The notes: a model not told the origin generated them from the letters alone. Positions 23,815 to 34,136 are shown, counted from the stretch's first letter. The stretch is 64,000 bases of DNA from Streptomyces sp. ML-6 (GCF_030116705.1 NZ_JAOTIK010000001.1:6910501-6974500); one strand, 5' to 3'. Numbers and translations: made by a program.

Positions 23815-25818
23815 TCAGACCCGTCCGAGGCGGAGCTCGCCGCAGACCATGAGGTGGAGCTGGGCCTCCAGCCATGCCCCGCACCGGGCGGCCGGCCCCT
23901 CCTCGCCCGGCACGGACCCGTCGTCCAGCGCGTCGAGGAAGGCGCGGAGCAGCGTCGCGGCCCGGGCCAGACCGGTGCGGGACAGCGCGGTCACGGAGTC
24001 CTCGATACGGGACCGGGCGGGGGCGTTCAGATGGCGCAGCCCGCTGTGCGCCACCGCCGCCATGGCGGACATCGCCTCGTCCAGCACCGCCGCCAGCGGA
24101 TCGGCGGACCGTTGCGCCACCGCCGCCAGGGCCGTGGAACCGTCACCCGCGGCGAGGTCGGGCACGACCACCCCGGCCGGGGTGAGCACCCCGAGCGGAT
24201 CGATCCGCACCCCGCCGCCCGAACGGTGCACCGAACCGCTCACATGCGTGGCGCCGCTCTCCAGCGCATCGGCCAGGGCGTCCAGCGCACCGGGGCACCG
24301 GGGCCGGTACTCCGACGCCACCAGCGCCCGGGACCCCGAGGCATCGCGCACCACGGCCTCGAGCCGCTGCTCGGCCGGGTCGTAGCCGACGCTCTCCACC
24401 GCCGACAGCGCGACGACATGAACGCTCTCCGCCTCGACCCGCGGCCGGATCAGCCGGGGCGGCCGGCCCTCCCAGCCCGCCGTCAGCGCGGCCAGGTCCC
24501 GTACGAGCAACGGCTCGGGCAACTCGGTCCAGGCGGTGCCGACGGGGGTGATGGTCGTCGCGCCGAGCCGGCCCCGCGCGACGGTCAGCGCACGGCTCGG
24601 AGTGCGCCGGACACTCTCGCTGACCAGGCTCCCGGCGGCCAGCGAACCGAGCGAAGTGGCGAGGAGGCGCCGGGCGGACAGCCCGTGGGCGGTGAGCTCC
24701 TTGCCCTCGGCCGCCGTCCAGTCCTTGCGCAGCACGAGGACGTTGCCCGCGCCGGGATGGGCGAAGTACACCTCGGCGGTCAGGGACCGGCCGGTGCCGT
24801 GGACGCGGCAGCCGAGCGAGGTGAGCCGGACCCGGCGCAGCGGGGTCTCCCCGGCCTCGCGGGTGCCGAGCACGCCGGGGTGCGCGGCGGCCCGCCGCCG
24901 GGCGTGCACCTCGGTGATCAGGGCGGCGACCGCCTCCGGACGGTAGTGGGCGCCGCGATCGGCGTACGCGGTGAGCTGGTCCGTCAGCTCGGCGAGCGCC
25001 CCCGCGGGCCAGTGCATCGACTCGGCGGTCAGCCCGGCACCGGCACGCACCAGGGCGCCGCCGTGGACCGGCCCGACATGGGCCACACCCTCCGCCAGCA
25101 GCTCGTCCACCAGCCCGACGGCCGTGTCGAGCACGGACAGGGGAGCGGACGCCGAGGCGGAGCCGCCGCCCCCGACCTGGACGGACACGGAACGCTCCGC
25201 GGTCCCCGTCGCGTCGGCGGCCCGGAACGCCCACACCGCGAGCGCCACCATCTCGCCGCGCAGTTCGACGGCCGCGTCCGTCAGCGCGTACCCGACCTCG
25301 CCGGGCACCGGGAAACGCACCGTGCAGGTGGGGAGTTCGACCCGGGGCTCGGGATGGCCGGGGGTCGGGCGGTGCACGACGGCTCCGTAGCCGCGCTCGA
25401 AGGTGCGCCGGGCCGCGGCGGCCGGGCGGGTGCCGACCGCCTCGACGAGGGCGTCGTCGCCGGTGTCGCCGGGGGACCAGTCGGCGACCGGGGCGGGCGC
25501 GCCGTCCGCGGCCGACTCGGCCCGGCGCTGGTAGGCCAGCACCAGGGCGACGAGATGGCGGCAGACACCGGGCGCGGCACAGCTGCAGTCGCCGCTGTCC
25601 AGACCGGCGGCGGGCGGCAGGGAGGTGGTGGTGCCGTCGCCGAAACGGGCCCGCACGGTGGCGTCCGGATCGGTCGTGAGCTCGGGCACCGTCCCGGCGT
25701 CCAGCTCCTTCGTGGCGCGTTTCACCAGGCCGCGGTTGGCCAGCGCCGCAAGCGTGTCCGGGGTGAGGGCGAGCAGATCGGGCCGCGCGTCGGCACGATC
25801 GGTGGACGTGTCGGTCAT
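23815..25818 (-). CDS. SWIM zinc-finger protein (YehQ-like)
   Basis: Last gene of a five-gene operon; its start overlaps the VWA stop (ATGA). The 667-residue protein has an N-terminal SWIM finger with Cys78, Cys80, Cys86 and His88 (CSCAAPGVCRH), after a short helix NRGLVKRATKELDAG typical of SWIM proteins. The rest is alpha/beta with no motif I can name. Size and order match E. coli YehQ. SWIM fingers bind nucleic acid or protein; the role in this system is unknown. Confidence 0.9.
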   Translation of the reverse strand: MTDTSTDRADARPDLLALTPDTLAALANRGLVKRATKELDAGTVPELTTDPDATVRARFGDGTTTSLPPAAGLDSGDCSCAAPGVCRHLVALVLAYQRRAESAADGAPAPVADWSPGDTGDDALVEAVGTRPAAAARRTFERGYGAVVHRPTPGHPEPRVELPTCTVRFPVPGEVGYALTDAAVELRGEMVALAVWAFRAADATGTAERSVSVQVGGGGSASASAPLSVLDTAVGLVDELLAEGVAHVGPVHGGALVRAGAGLTAESMHWPAGALAELTDQLTAYADRGAHYRPEAVAALITEVHARRRAAAHPGVLGTREAGETPLRRVRLTSLGCRVHGTGRSLTAEVYFAHPGAGNVLVLRKDWTAAEGKELTAHGLSARRLLATSLGSLAAGSLVSESVRRTPSRALTVARGRLGATTITPVGTAWTELPEPLLVRDLAALTAGWEGRPPRLIRPRVEAESVHVVALSAVESVGYDPAEQRLEAVVRDASGSRALVASEYRPRCPGALDALADALESGATHVSGSVHRSGGGVRIDPLGVLTPAGVVVPDLAAGDGSTALAAVAQRSADPLAAVLDEAMSAMAAVAHSGLRHLNAPARSRIEDSVTALSRTGLARAATLLRAFLDALDDGSVPGEEGPAARCGAWLEAQLHLMVCGELRLGRV

Positions 25819-27002
25819 CGGCCCAGCCTCTCGGCGACGAACTCGGCGAGGCGGCCCGGTGTCATCGCCCCGATGTGTGCCCCGGCCTCGGCGAGCCGCC
25901 CGGCCGTCCGGCGGTCATAGTCCGGGTTGGCGTCCTCGTCGAGCGCGGCCAGTCCCAGTACCGTCGTGCCCTGCTCCACCAGTCCCCGCACCGCCCGCAC
26001 CAGCCGGTGGGCGTCGCCGCCCTCGTAGAAGTCGGTGACCAGCGCGACGATGGTGCGCCGCGGATTCTCCACCAGTCCCGCGCCGTACTCCACGGCCCGC
26101 GCGATGTCGGTGCCGCCGCCCAGCTGGACCCGCATCAGCAGCTCCACCGGATCGGTCACATCGGCGGTCAGGTCCACCACCTGGGTGTCGAAGGCGACCA
26201 GATGCGTCTTGAGACCGGGCAGGCCCCACAGACAGGCGGCGGTCACCGCGGAGTGGATGACCGAACCGGCCATCGAGCCCGACTGGTCGACCAGCAGGAT
26301 CAACTGCCACTGCGTCACATGGCGCTGGGTGCGGGAGTGGAAATGGGCGCGTTCGATGAGCAGACGACGCTCGGCCGGCTGGTAGTGGGCGAGGTTGGCC
26401 CGCACGGTCTGCCGGAAGTCGAAGTCCCTGGCCAGGGCCACCCGGCTGGGCCTGCGGGAACGGGTGCCGTGGAACGCCCGGCGGACCTCGGGCCGCAGCC
26501 GGGCCAGGAGCTGTTTCACCACCGTCTCGACGATGCGCCGGGCCAGTTGCAGCACCTGGGGGTTCATCAGGTGCTTGGTGCGCAGCACGGCCCGCAGCAG
26601 CGTCGCGCTCGGCTCGACCCGCTCCAGCACCGCGGGATCGGTGACGATCTCCTGGATGCCGTACCGCTCGACCGCATCCCGCTCCAGGCGTTCGATGGTC
26701 TCCTTCGGGAAGAGCCGGTGGATGTCGTCGAGCCAGTCGACCGCGGTCACCGCGGACGGCCCGTCACCGCCTTCCCGGGAACCGGAACGTCGCACGCCCC
26801 GGCCGGCGAGATCGGGGTCGCGGCCGTAGAGCCAGTCGAGGGCCGCGTCCCGGCCTGCGTTGCCCGGACCCAGCGGCCCGGTGTGCCGTTCGGCGGGGGA
26901 GCCGAGCACCAGCCGCCAGCGTTCCAGGCCCGCGTCGGGGACGGTGCCGCCCCCCTCCTCGGGCGCGGACGCCGGGTCGGGCGCATGTCCGTGCGTGGTC
27001 AT
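25815..27002 (-). CDS. Cytosolic VWA domain protein (YehP-like)
   Basis: The start overlaps the DUF5682 stop (ATGA). The 395-residue protein has a helical N-terminal half with conserved FPKETIERLERDAVERYGI, and a C-terminal VWA domain with a full metal site: DQSGS (Asp239, Ser241, Ser243), GGGTDIARA and TDFYEGGD. There is no signal peptide. VWA proteins next to MoxR ATPases usually act as substrate adaptors of the ATPase. Matches E. coli YehP in length and position. Confidence 0.93.
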   Translation of the reverse strand: MTTHGHAPDPASAPEEGGGTVPDAGLERWRLVLGSPAERHTGPLGPGNAGRDAALDWLYGRDPDLAGRGVRRSGSREGGDGPSAVTAVDWLDDIHRLFPKETIERLERDAVERYGIQEIVTDPAVLERVEPSATLLRAVLRTKHLMNPQVLQLARRIVETVVKQLLARLRPEVRRAFHGTRSRRPSRVALARDFDFRQTVRANLAHYQPAERRLLIERAHFHSRTQRHVTQWQLILLVDQSGSMAGSVIHSAVTAACLWGLPGLKTHLVAFDTQVVDLTADVTDPVELLMRVQLGGGTDIARAVEYGAGLVENPRRTIVALVTDFYEGGDAHRLVRAVRGLVEQGTTVLGLAALDEDANPDYDRRTAGRLAEAGAHIGAMTPGRLAEFVAERLGR

Positions 27003-29344
27003 GGGGTGGCTCCCAGGTCGTAACGGGCCAGCAGACGGGACACGGACTCCTCCAGCGTCCGGGCCCCGGCGATCAGCAGGGGGTCCGTGGTGGTCCGCAG
27101 CAGGAAACGCGACGAACCGCGCACCCCGCGCCGCTCCAGCAGCCGGCCGGCGATCCGCTCCCGTTCGCGGGGCGGGAAGAACGCGAAGGCCTGCCGCAGC
27201 GCGGGCAGCCCGGCCAGGAACTCCTCGTCGGGCAGCGCGAGGACCAGGCCGTCCAGCACGTCGATCAACGACCCGCCCCCGGTCCCGTCCTCGCCCACCA
27301 CACCGGTCACCTCGTCGCGGGCGAGCGCGAACAGCCCGGCCAGCCAGTCGCCGAGCGCGTCCGCCCCGGAACGTGCCACCGCACGGACCGCGTCGGCCGG
27401 GTCCCCGGCGGCGTCCGGCCCCTCGGCCAGGGCCCGGTACAGCCCGAAGCCGGCACCGCGCAGATCGACCGGCGCCTGCGGATCGTCGCTGATCCGCCGG
27501 GCGATCCCGGCCACCGTCGCACGCGGGACGGGCAGCAGATCCGGTGCGTGCACCACCGTGTCCCGCACCGCGACCACGGCCCGCAGCCGGGGCCGGTCCA
27601 CTCCCGCCGCGCCGCGCGCCCCCTCCAGGAGCCACAGCAACCGCGCCGTCGCCCCCTCGATCACGGCGGCGAGCAGCGGACCGTGCGCCATTCCGAACAC
27701 CCGGTCGTGCCGCCACAGCCCCAACGCCGTGGCGAGTATCCCGCCGAGCGGCCCCACCGCCTGCAATCCGCCGACCCGGGAGGACAGTTCACCGAGCAAC
27801 TGCTCCGAGAAATCGTCCATTCCGCACAGCACGGCGTCGAACAGCGTCTTCGCCAGGCCGTCGGCCCCGGTCGTGGCGTCCCGCGTCCGTTCGGCGAGCG
27901 CGACGGCCGCCGCCTCCGCCAGGCTCGCGCCGTACGCCCCCGCCTCGACCAGTGCCGCCTCGCGGCCCGGTGCGGCCCGCGCCTCCCAGCGCTCGGTGAA
28001 GACGGGATCGGCCCCGTGCTCGGGACCGGAGGTCCGCCCGTGGCCGGGTATCCCCAGCACCCGCAGCCGGTGCAGCGTCCGGCTGCGCTCCAGACCGGTG
28101 GTGTCCGTGAGGTCCAGCCGGTACGAGGTGCCCGCGTCGCCGTCGAGCGCCAGCGCGGCGAGCCGCGCCGCCACGTCGTGCACCAACGGCGGTGCGGGAG
28201 TACCGGGATGGAGACGGCCGGTGCGGTCACCGCCGCAGGCCGCGAGCATCTCGACGACCACGGGGTGGGCGCCCGTCGTCAGGGCGCCGCGCTCCGTCCA
28301 CGGCAGCGGCTGGTCGAGGTCGTCCGTGATCAGGGCCCCCGCGAGCCCGTCCAGCACGTCGATCCGGGCCGGGGACGGGTGGCCGCGCAACGTCGTGAGC
28401 CCCTGCGCCAGACTCCGTGCCGCGATCAGGTCGGCGGTGGACACCGGGAACCTCCGCGCCCGCAGCCGCTCGACGACCACCCGCAGCAGGTCGTCCGCGG
28501 CGGCCCGGGGACCCGAGTCCCACACCCGCTGGTAGTAGCCCGGCGACGGCATGCCCGACTGGTACCCCGCGAACGCGTCCAACTGCCGGAAGGAGTACGG
28601 CACGAGGAAGCTCCCGGCCATGGCCCCGTCCGGCGGGGCGGGCACCCGGGGCCACCCGTCCTCGTCCCGTTCCCAGCCGTCGTCCCCCGCGGCCCCCTCC
28701 CCGCCGGACCCGGTGAGCGCGCGGAGCGCGGGCTGGTGGAAGCCGCCGGTGACCACCAGCACCGGCCGGTCCCCGGCCGCCCCGACCGCGGCCCGGACCC
28801 ACGCCGCCATGTACGTCTCGCGGGCGCGGTCGCCCGCGTCGGCCGCCGCGTCGCCCCGGACCAGCGCGAAGTACGCGTCGAGCCGGTCGGCGAGGCCGTC
28901 GTACGGTTCGACCTCGAACAGGCGGTCCCAGAGGGCGTCGGAGGAGTCCACCGCGAAATGCCGGCACAGCCGCTCCGTCGCCTCCGCGTAGCGGACCTCC
29001 GCGTCGGCGTAGCGGTTGGTGCGCTCGGCGAACGCGGGATGCCAGGCCGGGAGGTCGATGAAGCGGACCTCGGCCCCGGCGGCCCGCCCCGCCCGCAGCG
29101 CGACCCACTCGGGCGAGTAGTCGCACAGCGGGGCCCAGGACGTCGCGGCACGCTGCTCGTCGCGGTAGTGGCTGAACACCGCGACCGGCAGTTCGTGGCC
29201 GAGCAGCAGCTCGTCCAGCCGGCCGTTCATCTCGGCCGGACCCTCGATCAGCACCAGGGCGGGCCGGAGCTCCTCGACGGTCCGTTCGACGAGCCGTGCG
29301 CAGGCGGGGGAGTGGTGGCGCACCCCCAGGAACACCGCGGACAT
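26999..29344 (-). CDS. DUF5682 family protein (YehM-like)
   Basis: The start shares one base with the ATPase stop and the stop overlaps the VWA start. The 781-residue protein begins AVFLGVRHHSPACARLV (His10, His11), then LVLIEGPAEM, SHYRDEQRAATSWAPLCDYSPEW, FIDLPAWHPAF and VVTGGFHQPAL. This pattern of His and Glu at strand ends recalls TraB/ChaN/EreA-type putative hydrolases, so an enzymatic N-terminal domain is possible but unproven. The C-terminal two thirds is helical. Matches YehM in size and position. Confidence 0.9.
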   Translation of the reverse strand: MSAVFLGVRHHSPACARLVERTVEELRPALVLIEGPAEMNGRLDELLLGHELPVAVFSHYRDEQRAATSWAPLCDYSPEWVALRAGRAAGAEVRFIDLPAWHPAFAERTNRYADAEVRYAEATERLCRHFAVDSSDALWDRLFEVEPYDGLADRLDAYFALVRGDAAADAGDRARETYMAAWVRAAVGAAGDRPVLVVTGGFHQPALRALTGSGGEGAAGDDGWERDEDGWPRVPAPPDGAMAGSFLVPYSFRQLDAFAGYQSGMPSPGYYQRVWDSGPRAAADDLLRVVVERLRARRFPVSTADLIAARSLAQGLTTLRGHPSPARIDVLDGLAGALITDDLDQPLPWTERGALTTGAHPVVVEMLAACGGDRTGRLHPGTPAPPLVHDVAARLAALALDGDAGTSYRLDLTDTTGLERSRTLHRLRVLGIPGHGRTSGPEHGADPVFTERWEARAAPGREAALVEAGAYGASLAEAAAVALAERTRDATTGADGLAKTLFDAVLCGMDDFSEQLLGELSSRVGGLQAVGPLGGILATALGLWRHDRVFGMAHGPLLAAVIEGATARLLWLLEGARGAAGVDRPRLRAVVAVRDTVVHAPDLLPVPRATVAGIARRISDDPQAPVDLRGAGFGLYRALAEGPDAAGDPADAVRAVARSGADALGDWLAGLFALARDEVTGVVGEDGTGGGSLIDVLDGLVLALPDEEFLAGLPALRQAFAFFPPRERERIAGRLLERRGVRGSSRFLLRTTTDPLLIAGARTLEESVSRLLARYDLGATP

Positions 29345-30477
29345 CAGTCGGCCAGCAGATGGCGCGCGTCGTACAGGGCCTTCCACTGCGGGCCCTGGCG
29401 GCGCGACACCTGCTGCTCCAGATAACGGCGCAGCCGGGCCAGGTCCTCCGGGCTGTCCTTCGCCGCCGTGCCCGCCAGGCAGGCCACCACATCGGCGGCA
29501 CTGCCCGGCTCGCCGCGCAGGAACCAGCCGCGCACCCCCACGGCGTGGGCGACGGACACGGCCTCCGCCGTGCTCATCACCGCCGTGGGACGGTCCGAAG
29601 CACCGGCCCCGCCCTTGTCGCCGGTGCCCGCACGCAGCTCCCGGAAGGTGCCGACCAGCACCTCCAGCACGTCCCGGTCCGGCGGCGGCTCCACCCCCGA
29701 ACGCCGCAGCAGGGTCGTCACCTCGGCCTCGACCAGGGCCAGTTCGGTGTCCAGGTCGGGGATCGGGAACACCGTCTCGAAGTTGAACCGCCGCTTGAGC
29801 GCCGCGCTCATCTCGTTGACACCCCGGTCCCGGGTGTTGGCCGTGGCGATGACGTTGAAGCCCTGCCGGGCGAAGACCATGCCCTCGGGCCCGGTCAGCT
29901 CGGGGACGGCCACCACCCGCTCGGAGAGCAGCGACAGCAGCGAGTCCTGCACCTCCAGCGGACAGCGGGTGATCTCCTCGAACCGCACCAGCCTGCCCTC
30001 CGCCATGCCGCGCAGCATCGGGGCCGGGACGAGCGACCGGGTGGAGGGCCCCTCGGCGACCAGCAGCGCGTAGTTCCACCCGTACTTGATCTGGTCCTCG
30101 GTGGTGGCCGCGCCGCCCTGCACCGTCAGCGTCGAGTCCCCGCTGACCGCTGCCGCGATCAGCTCGGACAGCAGCGACTTGGCGGTGCCCGGCTCCCCGA
30201 CCAGCATCAGCCCGCGGCTCGTCGCCAGCGTCACCAGGGCCCGGTCCACCAGCGAGGGGTTGCCGACGAACTTCCGGCTGATGCCCGTGCCGGCGTCGCC
30301 GACGATGAAGCGGCGCGCCGCCCGCAGGCTCAACTCCCAGCCGGGCGGCCGGGGATCGTTGTCCTCGGCGCGCAGCGCGGCCAGCTCCTCGGCGTACCGC
30401 ACCTCGGCCGGGGGCCGCTGCACCGCGACCGCGCCGTCGTCCGGCGCGCCCCCACGCCTCTCGTCCCGTACGGTCAT
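29344..30477 (-). CDS. MoxR-type AAA+ ATPase (YehL-like)
   Basis: The 377-residue ATPase has Walker A GEPGTAKS (94-101), Walker B LVRFEEI (Glu167-Glu168), the sensor-1 strand NVIATANTRD and ALKRRFNFE with the arginine finger region. The helix-2 insert typical of MoxR ATPases lies between the Walker motifs. These ATPases remodel or assemble proteins together with VWA partners. The start overlaps the DUF4132 stop (ATGA). Confidence 0.94.
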   Translation of the reverse strand: MTVRDERRGGAPDDGAVAVQRPPAEVRYAEELAALRAEDNDPRPPGWELSLRAARRFIVGDAGTGISRKFVGNPSLVDRALVTLATSRGLMLVGEPGTAKSLLSELIAAAVSGDSTLTVQGGAATTEDQIKYGWNYALLVAEGPSTRSLVPAPMLRGMAEGRLVRFEEITRCPLEVQDSLLSLLSERVVAVPELTGPEGMVFARQGFNVIATANTRDRGVNEMSAALKRRFNFETVFPIPDLDTELALVEAEVTTLLRRSGVEPPPDRDVLEVLVGTFRELRAGTGDKGGAGASDRPTAVMSTAEAVSVAHAVGVRGWFLRGEPGSAADVVACLAGTAAKDSPEDLARLRRYLEQQVSRRQGPQWKALYDARHLLAD

Positions 30478-33400
30478 GATGCGACGCCCTCCGTGAGTTC
30501 GGCCAGGTCACCGAGGAACTCGGACACGGTCACCGCGTCCAGGCCGGTGAACCGGAGCCGGTATTCGCCCCGCCTCCAGTGGTCGTCGGGCCGGCTGTCG
30601 AGCCAGACCGTCTCCAGGGTCTGGTCGGGGAACATGTCGACCACACCGACCGCGATGCCCGGGTCCAGTGCGATCACGAGGTAGCAGTCGTCGCCCAGGC
30701 GCTTGGAGATCCAGCGTTCCACCCCGGCGTCCTGCGGCTCCCCGCGCTCCCAGCCGCGGCGCTGCAGCCCGAGCACCTTCCCGACCGGCACCTTGAGCCC
30801 CTCGAACCGGGGCAGGCGGTACGTGTCGGCCTCCTCCCCGGGCAGGGCGAACACGCTCCGCCCGAGCTGCGGGAAGGGCTGGAGGATCTCGTAGTCGGCG
30901 AACACCTCGGACCAGGCGGCCAGTTCGTCACCCAGGTGCACGGGGTGCGCGAGCCGCACCGTCGCGTCCTCGGCCAGGACGAAGACGTCGTCCTCCGCGT
31001 CGGCGAACGTGCGGTCCTCCGCCACCCGGAACGCGGTGCGCGTCCCGTCCTCCGCCTCGCTCAGCCACACCAGCCGGCGCACCAGGTGCCACAGCAGCGG
31101 ATGCTCGACGAACAGCTTCCGGAACTCCCCGGCCGTCCAGGAGCGTTCGGCCACCATCGCGGCCTCCAGCCGGCGCACCTGGTCCGAGGCGATCGTCCGG
31201 ACGTCCTTCTTGAGCGCCATGAACCGCTTGCGCTCCGCCGGGGCGAGCTCCGCGTCGTCGCGGGCACCCGGCTTCGGCAGGTCCTTGCGGCGCTTGCCGT
31301 CACCGTCCAGCACGTACGGACGCAGCTGCTCGTCGAAACCGACCGTGAACGACCGGGGCCCGTAGTCGATGACCGTCGAACCGTCCGCGTCCAGCCCGAG
31401 ATCGGGCACGAGACGGTCGGAGAGCTGTTCCCCGGCCAGTCCCAGTCCCGCGGCCACCTCGGCGATCTTCTCCCCGGCCCGCTCCTTGAGCGCCTTGAAC
31501 TTCACCCGCTGCGCGATGCCGTGCAGATGCAGCAGGGCCACGTCGCTGCCGATGGCGGCCAGCACGTCGAGGCCCTCCACGGCCCGGTGGTGCGCCGACT
31601 CCCCGGGCCAGGCCCGGATCACCGGGGTGAGCCGGCGGACCGTCTCGTCGTCGCCCAGCAGCCCCAGCGCCTGCAGCGCCCACGACTCCTTCGCGGGCAG
31701 GTTCGCCCCCCGCCACTGTTCGAACAGGGCCCAGGCGAACTCGGCGAGCGAGGCGGCCTCGGCCGCCCCGGTCAGCGCCCCGACGCCCGGGTACACCTCG
31801 CCGGGCTTCGACAGCGCCAGCATCATCACGGCGTGCCGCACCGACGCCACCGGCAGCGCACCGCCGGAGCGGACCTTGATCTGCGGCAGGAGCGCGGGCT
31901 CCGTCCAGCCGGGCAGCACCGGCATCCTGGCGGGCAGCGCACGCTCCAGCGGGTCGACCGACAGCAGGTCCTCCACCGCCGCCGCGGCCTCCTCGCCGTA
32001 CCCCAGGGCGGCTTCGCGCACCACGTCGTCGCCGTGCGCCGAGGCGATGTGCAGCAGCGCCTGCTCCGCGGCGCGCCGTGCGGTGCCCGCCTTGCCGACG
32101 GCGTCCGGCACCAGGAGCGGGGCGGCCGCCACGCCGTGCCGGGCGAACCAGGCGCGGGCGGTGGCCGCGGTGGCCTTGAGCCGGACCGCCCAGTTCGCCA
32201 TGTGCCGGGCGACCCGCACGTCGACGAAGGGGAGGAACAGCGGGGCGAGCGAGCCGGGCTGCCGGGGCACGGCGCGCAGCAGCAGTGGCAGCGCGGCGAG
32301 ACCGAACCGGGCGACGATCGGCTTGAGCGTGTCCTTGCCCTCCCACAGGTCGGTCGGGTCCCAGGTGGCGAGCAGCGGGGCGGCCTGCTCCTCGTCGGCG
32401 TGGACGAAGAACCAGGCGGGTTGCAGACTGCCCCCGGCCAGGTCGTGCTCCAGGGCGGCGGTGTCCCTTTCCCAGGAGCCGGTGCCGGGCCTGGAGGTGT
32501 ACCAGGAGGAGGTGGCCGCCCACGCGGCCTGCTCCTCGGGCTGCCACCGGATCGAGGGCTCGGCCTCGGCGTTCAGCCCCGGCACGACCTTGTCCTTGGG
32601 CTTGGCGCGGGGCCGGGACCAGGGCGGCGACGTCAGCGCGGCGGGCAGGGAGTCCGACGGCGCGTCGGGGATCAGGTCCGCCGGGTTGAGCAACGGCTCG
32701 ACGATCTCCACGACCTCCGGGGCGAGGCCGTCGAGCGCCAGGGCCACCATCTCGCGGTGGGCACCGATGTGCCCCCGGAGCAACTGCGGCACCAGGCCGG
32801 AGGCGCCCTTCGGACCGCCGGCGGCGACCTCGGCAGCCAGCAACCGCACCGCCCGCACCGGGTAACGGCCCATGGCGGTGAGGAGGGAGGGGCGGACCTG
32901 CTTGGAGTCCGCGTGGGACAACAGGGCGCGGAACGCCTCGTCGGTGGGCAGCTCGACCAGGGACTCGGCGGCGAGCTTCACGCTCGCCGCGTAGTAGCGG
33001 TCGGGCCCGTCGAGAACATCGACGAGATGGGGGGCGATGGCCGGGCCGACGCCCTCGGCGGCCGTCGCGATGAGCGCGACGTTGTCCACGAAGCCCCAGG
33101 AGGGGGAGAAACGGGCCATCTGCTCGGCGGAACCCAGTGAGCTGAACACCAACGCCCGCAGGATGTGGTTTCCGTTGCCGGTCACCTCGGGATCCGCGCA
33201 GAGCTCGTCCACCCACTCCGTCTCGCTCGGGACGAGGTAGGAGACGAGGATCCGGTGCAGCACGTCGGTCCGGCACCGGGCCAGCACCTCCACGGCCGCC
33301 CGGTAGGTGTCCTCGTCGGCCACGGCGAGAAGGGCACGGACCCGGTCGATCGGGGCCCGGTGCTCCTGCGCCCAGTAGTACTGCGGTGCCTGGGAGGCGT

Positions 33401-34136
33401 CCAGCCGGGGCGCGCTGCGCTTGCCGCCCCTCTGCTGCCAGGTGCCCCGGACCGAGAACACCTCGACCGCCGTCCGCGCGGCGAACGGCAGGCCGTACCG
33501 TGCGACCCAGAAGTCCGCCCACACGGAGTTCGGCACCGACGTCCGGACGATCGAGGCCAGTGCGGCCGCACCGACCGGTGCGGGGCTGCCGCCGAGATGT
33601 GCCCGCAGCTGGTCGGCCACCCCGGCATCCGAAGCCGGTGCGTCCAGGAACTCCTGGATCCAGGCCATCTGTTCCGAGATCGCGGCCTCGATCGTGTCGA
33701 AGGCGCCCTTGGCCGGCTTGGCCGGCTCCCGGCGCACCCCGCCGCGCCGCGGGTGGAGCACCCGCCTCCAGTTGGCGGGCAGCACGAAGGTGTCCTCGTC
33801 GGGGAGGACCGCCGTGCCCTCCCCGGGGGCGGGAGCGCCGTCCGGGACGGCCGCGGAAACCTCACCCGGAACGGGGGCGGGGCCGGAAGCGGAATCGGAG
33901 GAGCCCGGGGCGGAGGGGCGGGAGGCGGTAGCCCCGACCTCGCGGTAGCCCTTCTTCTCCTTCTCCTCGATCGTCTTGAGGACCTGGGCCGCGGCGGCCT
34001 CCGCCGACGCGTACTCCTTCGTCTGCGTACGCCCGTCGCTGCCGCACCGGCCGTAGCGCACCGTCACCGCGGTGCCCACGGCTTCGGTTTCCCAGAACTT
34101 CGACGCACTGCCCTCGACGTATTCCCAGCGACGCAC
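30474..34136 (-). CDS. WGR-DUF4132 protein (YehI/MolR-like)
   Basis: I place the start at the GTG at 34136, where AAGGGGG lies 7 bases upstream and the WGR domain begins (RRWEYVEGSASKFWETEAVG); longer in-frame upstream sequence does not look coding. The 1220-residue product has the N-terminal WGR domain, with YGRCG in place of the usual WGRIG, a Pro/Ala-rich linker and a very long helical-repeat region. The conserved DUF4132 block lies near the C terminus (PGARDDAELAPAERKRFMALKK onward, about 960-1200). E. coli YehI (about 1210 residues) has the same make-up. Function unknown. First gene of the operon. Confidence 0.92.
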   Translation of the reverse strand: MRRWEYVEGSASKFWETEAVGTAVTVRYGRCGSDGRTQTKEYASAEAAAAQVLKTIEEKEKKGYREVGATASRPSAPGSSDSASGPAPVPGEVSAAVPDGAPAPGEGTAVLPDEDTFVLPANWRRVLHPRRGGVRREPAKPAKGAFDTIEAAISEQMAWIQEFLDAPASDAGVADQLRAHLGGSPAPVGAAALASIVRTSVPNSVWADFWVARYGLPFAARTAVEVFSVRGTWQQRGGKRSAPRLDASQAPQYYWAQEHRAPIDRVRALLAVADEDTYRAAVEVLARCRTDVLHRILVSYLVPSETEWVDELCADPEVTGNGNHILRALVFSSLGSAEQMARFSPSWGFVDNVALIATAAEGVGPAIAPHLVDVLDGPDRYYAASVKLAAESLVELPTDEAFRALLSHADSKQVRPSLLTAMGRYPVRAVRLLAAEVAAGGPKGASGLVPQLLRGHIGAHREMVALALDGLAPEVVEIVEPLLNPADLIPDAPSDSLPAALTSPPWSRPRAKPKDKVVPGLNAEAEPSIRWQPEEQAAWAATSSWYTSRPGTGSWERDTAALEHDLAGGSLQPAWFFVHADEEQAAPLLATWDPTDLWEGKDTLKPIVARFGLAALPLLLRAVPRQPGSLAPLFLPFVDVRVARHMANWAVRLKATAATARAWFARHGVAAAPLLVPDAVGKAGTARRAAEQALLHIASAHGDDVVREAALGYGEEAAAAVEDLLSVDPLERALPARMPVLPGWTEPALLPQIKVRSGGALPVASVRHAVMMLALSKPGEVYPGVGALTGAAEAASLAEFAWALFEQWRGANLPAKESWALQALGLLGDDETVRRLTPVIRAWPGESAHHRAVEGLDVLAAIGSDVALLHLHGIAQRVKFKALKERAGEKIAEVAAGLGLAGEQLSDRLVPDLGLDADGSTVIDYGPRSFTVGFDEQLRPYVLDGDGKRRKDLPKPGARDDAELAPAERKRFMALKKDVRTIASDQVRRLEAAMVAERSWTAGEFRKLFVEHPLLWHLVRRLVWLSEAEDGTRTAFRVAEDRTFADAEDDVFVLAEDATVRLAHPVHLGDELAAWSEVFADYEILQPFPQLGRSVFALPGEEADTYRLPRFEGLKVPVGKVLGLQRRGWERGEPQDAGVERWISKRLGDDCYLVIALDPGIAVGVVDMFPDQTLETVWLDSRPDDHWRRGEYRLRFTGLDAVTVSEFLGDLAELTEGVAS

